From the NCBI GenBank assembly GCA_944389455.1, contig CALXMK010000017.1, forward strand, positions 1 to 53,566: a stretch of DNA of 53,566 nt, given 5' to 3'. Both the position numbers and the translations under genes were made by a program. The notes under the pieces are model-generated. The model was not told the DNA's origin. It did no database searches and saw only the letters and a list, made by a program, of their open reading frames with translations. The DNA is from an uncultured Verrucomicrobiota bacterium (GTDB lineage Bacteria; Verrucomicrobiota; Verrucomicrobiia; Limisphaerales; UBA1412). Below are positions 26,403 through 34,393 of this stretch, piece by piece. Each line of letters starts with the position of its first letter. The stretch's first letter is position 1.

Positions 26403-27530
26403 TTAAAATAAAAAATATTTTTTCCGCTGTTTTCCAGCTCTACGAACTCCTACCTCAAAAGCCTTTCTAGGATTCTTTTCAGTGAGAGTTCTAATATCCG
26501 CCCTGCTAAAATCAACCTCTGACAATGCTTCAAGCAAAGAATTGAAAAAAATTCTGTAAGGTTGATTTAGAGAAAGCCCGCTCTTCTCACCTTTTGTTGA
26601 GAAAGTCCCATTTACTATCCAATCCTGTCCCGGAGAAACCAATACTCTTCCCAAAAAACCCTTTTCTTTAAGGAAACAAAGCAATTTCACCCAAAGGTTT
26701 ACTCCCGTTTGTTTTATTCCTTTCAAACAAAACCACCCTCCCTGATAAAGGTAAGATAATAAGTCCTCTTCTTCCGGCATCGCCGAACAGCTCCAAATAA
26801 GGCCTTCCGCACTCAAACCCGCTTTGCGCAGCAAGCTCATTCCTTCCGAAAGAGAAAGAAAGTCCATACAATCTACCATGACTGGCAGCCCTGTTTGAAA
26901 ATGGGCCAGAGCGGAAGCTTGAAAAAGCTTTGCGTGAAATGAACTCAGGCCACCCCCATCTACCCCTATTTTGATGAATCCAGGACGAATTTTAGCTTCT
27001 CCAATCCCATACCACCCTTCTTTTATCCATCGAAAAGCAATATCCTCCGCACTCTCTTTCTGTAATTCAATTGGAACATATTTATTTCCCTCTGTCCCAT
27101 CATAGCCAGTATTAGTCAAAACATTGAGTTCAGAAGCCCTGCTAAGTCTCTGAAGAAATTTTACATTTCGTCCGGCATAGACTGAAACTGTATCTATTAC
27201 CGTTCCTCCTCCCAACTGCTTAAGCTGCATCAACTCAGGAAGAATCGCTCTAAAAGCAGACTCCATATCATAATGAGACACAGCATCCGCTTCAGCTCCG
27301 CTTTGATCTCTAACTAAAGACTCACTTGCCAAAGCAACTCCCATTTTGGAGGGAGAAATATCTCCGCAAACAGTCATGATTCTCCCCGTAAAAAGTTCTG
27401 GTAAATCCACTTTAGATGATGAATCAAAAAGCGATGCTGCCGACGAAAATACAGCCGATTCGCCGGCACAAGAGATATAAGTGCCGATCCCTGCTAAAGT
27501 GCCACATCTTAAGAAAGTGCGTCTATCCAC
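26403..27530 (-). CDS. Exported phosphotriesterase-like protein lacking the metal ligands
   Basis: A 375-residue protein with a twin-arginine-type leader (MDRRTFLRCGTLAGIG; R3, R4), possibly a lipoprotein through C21. The body follows the phosphotriesterase-related amidohydrolase pattern: GRIMTVCGDISPSKMGV, the lysine block FIKIGVDGGG (K187), and a C-terminal NPRKAFEVG. The family metal site is degraded. The usual HEH reads SES at 69-71, the histidine after the lysine block reads D220 (PVMVDC), and the next histidine reads WSCSA. It is probably a non-catalytic or repurposed relative in the periplasm. It stands alone, between the symporter promoter and the efflux terminator. Confidence 0.75.
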   Translation of the reverse strand: MDRRTFLRCGTLAGIGTYISCAGESAVFSSAASLFDSSSKVDLPELFTGRIMTVCGDISPSKMGVALASESLVRDQSGAEADAVSHYDMESAFRAILPELMQLKQLGGGTVIDTVSVYAGRNVKFLQRLSRASELNVLTNTGYDGTEGNKYVPIELQKESAEDIAFRWIKEGWYGIGEAKIRPGFIKIGVDGGGLSSFHAKLFQASALAHFQTGLPVMVDCMDFLSLSEGMSLLRKAGLSAEGLIWSCSAMPEEEDLLSYLYQGGWFCLKGIKQTGVNLWVKLLCFLKEKGFLGRVLVSPGQDWIVNGTFSTKGEKSGLSLNQPYRIFFNSLLEALSEVDFSRADIRTLTEKNPRKAFEVGVRRAGKQRKKYFLF

Positions 27531-27579
27531 AAGCTCAGAGTATCAAACTTTTTATTTTTGGGCAACATCCTACCATAAA

Positions 27580-27609
27580 GATAAAAGCCGCAAGTTCACA
27601 CTTGCGGCT
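27580..27609 (-). terminator. Intrinsic terminator of the RND efflux operon
   Basis: A perfect 10-bp stem (AGCCGCAAGT with its complement, 27586-27609) with a 4-base loop. On the minus strand it is followed by a T-rich tract (TTTTATCTTTAT), just after the outer-membrane channel gene. Confidence 0.88.
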
Positions 27610-27661
27610 CTGTATTAACTGAGATGAGTTGTTTTTCTACAAGATAACTTGTAAAAATTGT

Positions 27662-29260
27662 TTATTCTTCGGAAGCAATTGCTTTGGATTCAGATTCTGT
27701 TATCTCTACTTCAACCGAAGTGGGATCTTCTGATAAAACAGGCTCTTCCTCTTTTACCGAATTCCCTTTATCCTTCTTCTTAGGAGAACCATACTGATCC
27801 TCTCCCAGAATCCAACCTCCTCCTAAAGCTGAATAGAGCTGAATTTCACAGGTACGCTTCTGATTATGAAGGGCAATCAAATCTTGCTGTCCCTGGCGGT
27901 AACTGCGCTGTGCATCCAAAACATTCTGATAATCACTCAAGTTCTGCTCAAATAGATAATCCGATAATTCATAAGTACGTTTGACCATCCCTACATAAGC
28001 TTCTTGAGCTTCCAGCTGTTTATTAATTGTTCCACGAACAGAAAGCACATCTGCTACTTCCTTGAAAGCAGATTGGATGGCTTTCTGATATGCAACAATC
28101 ATCTGCTCTTTCTGAACTTTACTCGCCCGATGAGAAGCCCATGTCCGAGTATCAAAAATAGGCAGAACTACTTCCGGTGCATAGCTCCAGTAACCCGAAC
28201 CTGTATCAAATAGATTATTCAAATCGGCACTGGTTGTTCCAAGAGCCGCTGTCAGAGTAATCCTAGGAAAGAACGATGCTCTCGCAGCTCCGATATTAGC
28301 ATTAGCTGCACGAAGCTGAAATTCCGCGGCCATTACATCCGGACGTGTCAAAAGAACCTCTGAAGAAAGACCAGGAGAAATATCCCGTGTTGATTGAATA
28401 TCTGTTAATTTTTCCGGCAGTAAATCCTCTGAAATAGGGGCTCCAAGCAAAAGATCCAAAGCGTTTTTATCCTGATTAACCAAATTCTGATAATTGGCTA
28501 CGGAAAGCTTTGAAGCCTCTACCTGCGAAGCGGATTGCATGAACTCTAACTCTGTACAGAGTCCGAGCTCAAAATTCTTACGAATCCGCTCATAAGTTCC
28601 CGTATAAAGATCAAGGATCTCTTTTGCAATTATAAGACCTTCATGATCAGCTGCATAATTCACATACGCAGAAGCCACTGAAGCAATCAGCGAAATTTGA
28701 GCCGAACGCTGTGCCTGCTCTGTTGCCAAGTACTGCTCCATAGCCTGATCTTTAAGACTCCGGATGCGGCCAAAGAAATCAATCTCCCAGGACGCTACTC
28801 CCATTCCAACAGTATAAGTCTCTGTTGTCGTACGCGTCCCTGTTGAGGATAGATCTGCCGGTATTCTCTGCCCTGTTGCTGAAGCCGTGCCATTGATAGC
28901 CGGCAGCAGCTCATTTCTCTGCAAATTATAGAGCTGACGATAATAATCTACATTCAGCACAGCTGCTTTCAAATCCAGATTATTTGTCAACGCCAACCCT
29001 ATGACCTGCTGCAGATTCGGATCGACAAAGAAATCCTGCCATCTGAGATTCTGTACATTAACTCCAACATCTGTCTCAAGATTAGCTTGTTCCGGAACAC
29101 CTTTCACTGGATCATAAACCTCTCCGGAGGGCCATTCCTCTGGAACGGTAGGGCTTGGCCGTTCATACTTAGGAGCCATCGTACAACCTGTAATCATGGC
29201 TGCCGCCAAAATAATCGCCAATAAACGAATATTCATTCTTTTAGATTCTCCCTTCTTCAT
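27662..29260 (-). CDS. RND efflux outer-membrane channel lipoprotein (TolC/OprM family)
   Basis: The start at 29260 follows the pump stop by one base and has GGAGG 9 bases upstream. The 532-residue product begins with a lipoprotein signal ending ITGC (C26). Then come the APKYERPSP and W-rich NLRWQDFFVDPNLQQVIGLALTNNLDLKAA blocks and two repeated helical halves typical of NodT/OprM channels (RPDVMAAEFQLRAANANIGAARASFFPRI). The C-terminus has an acidic tail of about 50 residues not usual in the family. It forms the exit duct for the pump encoded just upstream. Confidence 0.95.
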   Translation of the reverse strand: MKKGESKRMNIRLLAIILAAAMITGCTMAPKYERPSPTVPEEWPSGEVYDPVKGVPEQANLETDVGVNVQNLRWQDFFVDPNLQQVIGLALTNNLDLKAAVLNVDYYRQLYNLQRNELLPAINGTASATGQRIPADLSSTGTRTTTETYTVGMGVASWEIDFFGRIRSLKDQAMEQYLATEQAQRSAQISLIASVASAYVNYAADHEGLIIAKEILDLYTGTYERIRKNFELGLCTELEFMQSASQVEASKLSVANYQNLVNQDKNALDLLLGAPISEDLLPEKLTDIQSTRDISPGLSSEVLLTRPDVMAAEFQLRAANANIGAARASFFPRITLTAALGTTSADLNNLFDTGSGYWSYAPEVVLPIFDTRTWASHRASKVQKEQMIVAYQKAIQSAFKEVADVLSVRGTINKQLEAQEAYVGMVKRTYELSDYLFEQNLSDYQNVLDAQRSYRQGQQDLIALHNQKRTCEIQLYSALGGGWILGEDQYGSPKKKDKGNSVKEEEPVLSEDPTSVEVEITESESKAIASEE

Positions 29261-29261
29261 T

Positions 29262-32200
29262 TTATCGATCCTCCATGAATGGTGTTTGTGGAATATCCTC
29301 ACGTTTCTTGCCAAAAGTTTTTTGAATGATGACATAGAACATCGGTGCAAATATTGTAACCAATAAAGTAGAAGTGATCACCCCTCCTATTACCGGAATA
29401 CCAATTGCATTCTGAGCTCCCGCTCCTGCTCCATTAGCATAGACCAAAGGCAATACGCCAAAACCAAAAGCCAACGAAGTCATAAGAATAGGTCTTAAAC
29501 GCAATTTGGCTCCTTCCAGAGTCGCTTGTAACAGATCCATGCCCTGGTCATAACGAGCCTTCGCAAACTGCACAATCAGAATGGCATTCTTCGTCGTCAA
29601 ACCAAGCGTCGTTAACAATCCAATCTGAAAATAAACGTCATTTGTTGAACCAGCGATAGTTGATGCCAACACACCGCCAATTGCTCCTAAAGGCAATGTC
29701 AGCATAATCGCAATGGGTATTGGCCAGCTCTCGTATAACGCAGCTAAACACAGGAAGATAACTAAAATAGAGAAAGCATACAATGGCCCCTGCTGACTTG
29801 TAGACTGACGTTCCTGATAAGAAAGTCCCTGCCAATCACAGCCTATACCCTGAGGTAATTTGTGTGTAAACTCTTCCATCATCTTCATTGCTTCACCTGT
29901 ACTGCGTCCTGGCGCAGCTTCTCCCAGAATATTTAAACTAGGAAAACCATTGAAACGCTCTAAACGCGGAGAACCATAAGCCCATGAACCTGTCGCTATC
30001 GCGCTGAAAGGAACCATCTTCCCTTCATTATTACGCACATACAAATTCTTAATATCATCCGGCACCATTCGTTTATCGTATTGCGCTTGTATAAAAACAC
30101 GTTTTACACGACCACCTTGAATGAAATTATTCACATACGATGAACCAAATGCTGCAGAAATTGTATTATGCACTTCTGAAATGGAAATCCCCAACATGCC
30201 AACTTTATCCCAGTCAACATCAAGATGGTATTCTGGCACATCTTCCATTCCATTCGGACGTACACTAGCTAATGTCGGATTATCGGAACGTTCATTTTCC
30301 CTAACCATTCCCAAAAGCATATCGCGAGCATCCATCAAGGCATTGTGTCCTACACCGCCTTGATCAAGCAACTGAAAGTCAAACCCTGTTGCCTGACCCA
30401 ACTCCATAATAGGAGGCGGCGAAAACGCATAAATTTGGGCTTCACGAACTTGAGAGAAATATTTCATTACACGCGCAGTAATTGCATCTACTTTTAATTC
30501 AGGATCATCTCTAAGATGCCAATCCTTCAACTTAATAAACGCAACACCTTGATTCTGACCTCTGCCGCCAAAACTGAAACCACTAATACTCATTGTGGAT
30601 TCCACCGCATCCGCTTCATTTTCCTTAAAATAATCTTGGACTTTGACTAAGACTTTATCTGTTTGTTCCGCAGTTGCTCCTGTCGGCAAAGAAACCATCA
30701 TCAACAAAACTCCCTGATCTTCATCAGGCAGATAACTTGTTGGTAATTTACCAAAGAAATGAACAAAACCGCCTACAAGCAGTAGAAAAATAATACCAAA
30801 AACCAATTTTTTTGATAAAGTATGGTGCAGAATATTTACATATCCTTCGCGCATTTTATTAAATGTTCTGTCGAACCAACGGAAGAAAGGCCGCATAAAA
30901 GGAATCCCCGTTTCAGCAGAACTGACACCTTTTTTCACCGGCTTTAAAAATGCGGCACACAGCACAGGTGTTAGAACCAAAGCGACAATCACAGATAAGA
31001 ACATTGCTACCACAATAGTGACAGAAAACTGTCGATAAATAATACCCGTAGACCCGCCGAAAAATGCCATAGGACCAAAAACCGCAGAAAGAACCAAACC
31101 AATACCAACCAACGCACTGGTAATTTCATTCATTGATTTCTCCGTAGCAGCTCGTGGACTTAACCCCTCATCGTGCATCAAACGTTCTACGTTTTCTACA
31201 ACTACAATGGCATCATCAACCAATAGACCAATAGCCAATACCATAGCAAACATAGTTAACATATTGATTGAATAACCAAAGAGATGCAGGAAGAAAAATG
31301 TTCCTAAGATCACGACCGGCACTGCAATGGTCGGGATCAATGTCGCACGCATTGTTCCCATGAAAATATACATCACAAAGAACACCAAAATAATAGCCTC
31401 AATGAGTGTTTTGACAACTTCATCAATAGCAACCTGAATAAATGGAGTCGTATCATAAGGATAAACAACATCTACTCCTGTTGGGAGGAAGGGCTTCATT
31501 TCAATCATTCTTTCGCGAATATTTTCCGCTGTTTGAAGAGCATTAGCACCGGCTGCTAAACGAATACCAATCGTTGCTGACGGCACTCCATTGTACAATG
31601 ACTCAATATCATAACTTTCTGCTCCCAATTCCGAATAACCAATATCTTTAATACGAACAACCGAACCATCATCATTGGAGCGAAGAGGAATATTATCAAA
31701 CTCTTCTGGAGTTTGTAAAAAGCTCTGAACCAAAATAGATGCGTTTAATCGCTGTCCTTCAGTCGCCGGTTTTGTTCCAAATTGCCCTGCTGCAACTTCC
31801 ACATTATAATTATTAAGCGCAGCAGCAATATCACTGAAAGTTAGATTATACCCAACTAATTTATCCGTATCTACCCAGATACGCATCGCATATTGCCCTC
31901 CAAAAACTTCTACTTCACCAACTCCCTGTACACGGGCAAGAATACTCTCTAATGTTGCTTTGGCATAATCTCTCAGGTCATCTCCATCTAAACTGGCATC
32001 TTGCGAAATCAATCCAACCATCATCAGATAACTCATGGTACTCTTATCTACTTCTACACCCAAAGACTGCACAGAGGACGGCAAGCTGGTCATTGCCAAC
32101 TGAAGTTTATTCTGCACCTGACTCCAGGCCATATTGGGATCCATACTGGCATCAAAAGTCAGCTCCAAGCGAGCAGAACCAGAAGAATCACTGGTAGCAC

Positions 32201-32438
32201 TCTGGTACAAAAGACTATCAAAACCAGTCATCTCCTGCTCGATAATCTGAGTTACAGAATTTTCTACTGTCTCTGCGGAACCTCCGGTATAGGTTGCCCG
32301 TACCGAAATAGAAGGAGGTGCCACCGTGGGATACTGAGAAATAGGCATTGTATTAATAGCCATAATTCCGCCCAGCATTAAGATAATAGCTATTACCCAA
32401 GCGAAAACAGGCCGCTTCAGAAAGAATTTAGATAACAT
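29262..32438 (-). CDS. RND multidrug efflux pump, HAE1 family (AcrB-like)
   Basis: A 1058-residue inner-membrane pump of full family length. It has FFLKRPVFAWVIAIILMLGG at the start, twelve membrane segments, two large periplasmic loops and the proton-relay pair D408-D409 in LLVDDAIVVVENVERLM. GAAGGAGAATTAAATG supports the start. It takes drugs or other small molecules from the periplasm and membrane, driven by protons. The gene lies 39 bases after the membrane-fusion gene and one base before the channel gene, so the three form one operon. Confidence 0.97.
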   Translation of the reverse strand: MLSKFFLKRPVFAWVIAIILMLGGIMAINTMPISQYPTVAPPSISVRATYTGGSAETVENSVTQIIEQEMTGFDSLLYQSATSDSSGSARLELTFDASMDPNMAWSQVQNKLQLAMTSLPSSVQSLGVEVDKSTMSYLMMVGLISQDASLDGDDLRDYAKATLESILARVQGVGEVEVFGGQYAMRIWVDTDKLVGYNLTFSDIAAALNNYNVEVAAGQFGTKPATEGQRLNASILVQSFLQTPEEFDNIPLRSNDDGSVVRIKDIGYSELGAESYDIESLYNGVPSATIGIRLAAGANALQTAENIRERMIEMKPFLPTGVDVVYPYDTTPFIQVAIDEVVKTLIEAIILVFFVMYIFMGTMRATLIPTIAVPVVILGTFFFLHLFGYSINMLTMFAMVLAIGLLVDDAIVVVENVERLMHDEGLSPRAATEKSMNEITSALVGIGLVLSAVFGPMAFFGGSTGIIYRQFSVTIVVAMFLSVIVALVLTPVLCAAFLKPVKKGVSSAETGIPFMRPFFRWFDRTFNKMREGYVNILHHTLSKKLVFGIIFLLLVGGFVHFFGKLPTSYLPDEDQGVLLMMVSLPTGATAEQTDKVLVKVQDYFKENEADAVESTMSISGFSFGGRGQNQGVAFIKLKDWHLRDDPELKVDAITARVMKYFSQVREAQIYAFSPPPIMELGQATGFDFQLLDQGGVGHNALMDARDMLLGMVRENERSDNPTLASVRPNGMEDVPEYHLDVDWDKVGMLGISISEVHNTISAAFGSSYVNNFIQGGRVKRVFIQAQYDKRMVPDDIKNLYVRNNEGKMVPFSAIATGSWAYGSPRLERFNGFPSLNILGEAAPGRSTGEAMKMMEEFTHKLPQGIGCDWQGLSYQERQSTSQQGPLYAFSILVIFLCLAALYESWPIPIAIMLTLPLGAIGGVLASTIAGSTNDVYFQIGLLTTLGLTTKNAILIVQFAKARYDQGMDLLQATLEGAKLRLRPILMTSLAFGFGVLPLVYANGAGAGAQNAIGIPVIGGVITSTLLVTIFAPMFYVIIQKTFGKKREDIPQTPFMEDR

Positions 32439-32477
32439 TTAATTCTCCTTCACTTATTATTAAATAATTCTATATAA

Positions 32478-33767
32478 TTAGTTGTTTATTTCTTCTTTTC
32501 CGGTTTCTTCTGGAACCACATGTGGAGGTTCTTCTGCTGCCTGATTTTCGGCTGAAAGAGAATCAGGATCAATATTCAGCATGGCATCTGTATAATCTCC
32601 AGCATAATCTTCTTGTACTTTAGTCTCTTCTGAACGGATACTTTGAATCCCTTTGAAAACAATGTGCTCATCTCCTTTTAAACCTGATTTTACCAGCCAC
32701 TTGTTACCAATAGCTCTATCCAAATCTACAAATACTCTTTTTACCGTACCCTCCGAAGCAACAGTCCATACATAAGCATTCCCTTTGCGATCGCGTACTA
32801 CCGTCTCCTGAGGCAGCAAAAGAGCGCTTTTATCCGTTCCTTCCTCCACAATCGCTCTCACAAACATTCCAGGGAGAAGTTTCCCATCAGGATTGGGAAA
32901 AATCATTCTCAATGTCATTGTGGACGTGCTGGGATCTACTGTCACATCACGGAACTGAAAAGTCCCTTCATGTTCATATTCACTGCCATCATCCAACATC
33001 AAAGTCACTTTATTGATTGTATCAGAATCAAGATGTATTTTCCCCTCTTTCAATTTGCTCTGTAACTGCAAAACCTCTGTTGCCGCTTGAGGAACATCCA
33101 CATAAATAGGATCTAATTGCTGCACCGTGGCTAAAGGCTCCGCTGGATAAGCAGAAACCACAGCTCCTTCAGTTACTGAAGAAACCCCTATTCTGCCTGA
33201 AATAGGTGAAATAACCTTAGAATAATCAACATTAATCTGAGCGTTAACCACCTGAGCTTTATAATAGGCAATATCAGCCAATATCTGATTTACCGAAGCC
33301 TCCGCATCGTCATATTCCTGTTGACTAACCGCATTGAGCTTCAACGCCTCTTTATAACGCTCCATTCTCAATTGACTCGCAGGCAAAGAAGCTTCAGCCC
33401 TCTCCAAACTTGCCTTAGCACTATTTAGAGCTGCCTCAAATGGAGCTGGATCTATCTGATAGAGAGACTCTCCCTCCTTAACATCTCCCCCTTCTGTAAA
33501 TAAGCGTTTTAAAATCACTCCGCTTACCTGAGGACGAATTTCCGCAATGCGATAAGGATTTGTACGGCCCGGCAAATTACTCGATAAAATAACTGTTTCC
33601 GGTGCTAACGAAACAGTTGTCACTCGAGGAATCTGCACTGCTGAAACAGACTGCTCTTTACAGCCTGTTAAAGCTGCCGCACAAACAAGTGTCACTCCAC
33701 ATATCCCAAGATTGCGAACAACCCTGAGACTTGACATTCCACTAACTACTTTGTTCAATCGGATCAT
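32478..33767 (-). CDS. RND efflux membrane-fusion lipoprotein (AcrA-like)
   Basis: A 429-residue adaptor with a lipoprotein signal ending LTGC (C36) and AAGGAG 8 bases before the ATG. The lipoyl halves (RPQVSGVILKRLFTEGGDVKEGESLYQIDP and VISPISGRIGVSSVTEG) flank a helical hairpin (about 100-165). The C-terminal tail is acidic. It bridges pump and channel. The thioredoxin-like gene precedes it by 39 bases, so that gene is part of the same transcript. Confidence 0.95.
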   Translation of the reverse strand: MIRLNKVVSGMSSLRVVRNLGICGVTLVCAAALTGCKEQSVSAVQIPRVTTVSLAPETVILSSNLPGRTNPYRIAEIRPQVSGVILKRLFTEGGDVKEGESLYQIDPAPFEAALNSAKASLERAEASLPASQLRMERYKEALKLNAVSQQEYDDAEASVNQILADIAYYKAQVVNAQINVDYSKVISPISGRIGVSSVTEGAVVSAYPAEPLATVQQLDPIYVDVPQAATEVLQLQSKLKEGKIHLDSDTINKVTLMLDDGSEYEHEGTFQFRDVTVDPSTSTMTLRMIFPNPDGKLLPGMFVRAIVEEGTDKSALLLPQETVVRDRKGNAYVWTVASEGTVKRVFVDLDRAIGNKWLVKSGLKGDEHIVFKGIQSIRSEETKVQEDYAGDYTDAMLNIDPDSLSAENQAAEEPPHVVPEETGKEEINN

Positions 33768-33806
33768 TTATATCTCCTTATTTATAAAAACTATAAACCC
33801 TATCTT

Positions 33807-34142
33807 TTAGATATTAATTCTATTTTTAACTGCCAAAAAATGTCTCTTTATATTTAAAAGAAAATCCTGCTTAGCAGAAATCCCTACAATTCTTTCTATC
33901 ACTTCTCCATCTATAAAACCAAGAAAAGTCGGAACTGAAACAACTTCATACCAAATACATAATCCGGGATTACAATCCACATCTACCAATCCTATTTTGA
34001 CTTTCCCTTCACAAGTTCTCAATATCTCCTTTAAGAGAGAATCTTTTATCTGTTGACAAGGTTTACTCCATAATCCGCCAAAAATAAGCAAAACCGGCCC
34101 CTTAAACATTAAGACCTCTTTTTCAAAATTAGTCTCTGTCAC
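33807..34142 (-). CDS. Thioredoxin-like protein with WSKPC in place of WCGPC
   Basis: A 111-residue thioredoxin fold starting with GTG at 34142, which keeps the family N-terminus (TNFEKEVLMFKGPVLLIFGGLW). The active-site box is W25-S26-K27-P28-C29, so the nucleophilic first cysteine is serine. The cis-proline P71 (SVPTF) and the hydrophobic core are kept. Other cysteines lie at 44, 57 and 62. It has no signal peptide and should be cytosolic. As first gene of the efflux operon behind a sigma-54 promoter, it may act as a chaperone, redox partner or adaptor rather than a classical dithiol reductase. Confidence 0.85.
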   Translation of the reverse strand: MTETNFEKEVLMFKGPVLLIFGGLWSKPCQQIKDSLLKEILRTCEGKVKIGLVDVDCNPGLCIWYEVVSVPTFLGFIDGEVIERIVGISAKQDFLLNIKRHFLAVKNRINI

Positions 34143-34150
34143 CTCTACTA

Positions 34151-34162
34151 TTAAATTTTCGT
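34151..34162. promoter_or_regulatory. AATTTTCGT half-site near the thioredoxin-like gene start
   Basis: TTAAATTTTCGT matches the arm of the 35-bp palindrome (TTGAATTTTCGT) at 11 of 12 positions and lies 8 bases before the GTG start codon. Binding here could block translation or early elongation. A single half-site in AT-rich DNA may be chance. Confidence 0.35.
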
Positions 34163-34233
34163 CAACAGATAATCATTTTTTCGACTTCATGAACCACTTA
34201 TGGAATCCTTATAAAAGACGCCAAAAACTTCTC

Positions 34234-34250
34234 AGCAAAAGATATGCCAG
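34234..34250 (-). promoter_or_regulatory. Sigma-54 (-24/-12) promoter of the thioredoxin-RND operon
   Basis: On the minus strand the site reads CTGGCATATCTTTTGCT, matching YTGGCAYRNNNNTTGCW with GG and GC exactly ten bases apart. The predicted start is near 34223, leaving an 80-base leader to the GTG at 34142. A sigma-54 activator gene with a GAFTGA loop is divergently encoded next to it. Confidence 0.8.
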
Positions 34251-34310
34251 CATCTAAACAACTCTTTATAACACTCTCAAAATAAATAAAATAAAAATAA
34301 AATGCGTTTG

Positions 34311-34323
34311 TTCAATTTTTCGT
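34311..34323. promoter_or_regulatory. Additional AATTTTTCGT half-site
   Basis: TTCAATTTTTCGT resembles the palindrome arm with one extra T and one mismatch, and lies 4 bases before the palindrome begins. It may extend the binding region to three half-sites. Confidence 0.35.
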
Positions 34324-34327
34324 ACCT

Positions 34328-34362
34328 ACGAAAATTCAACCTTTAAAAGGTTGAATTTTCGT
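34328..34362. promoter_or_regulatory. Perfect 35-bp palindrome, likely enhancer/operator of the sigma-54 activator
   Basis: Seventeen bases on each side of a central A at 34345 are perfectly complementary; the right arm contains AGGTTGAATTTTCGT. The site lies about 105-140 bases upstream of the predicted sigma-54 start of the efflux operon, the usual distance for an enhancer. It also covers the -35 box of the activator's own promoter. Confidence 0.75.
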
Positions 34363-34379
34363 CTCGTGTTTGCTATATT
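34351..34379 (+). promoter_or_regulatory. Sigma-70 promoter of the sigma-54 activator gene
   Basis: TTGAAT (34351-34356), a 17-base spacer, then TATATT (34374-34379). The predicted start is near 34386, only about 8 bases before the ATG at 34394. The -35 lies inside the palindrome arm, implying autorepression when the activator binds. Confidence 0.75.
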
Positions 34380-34393
34380 TAACCCAGCTAACT

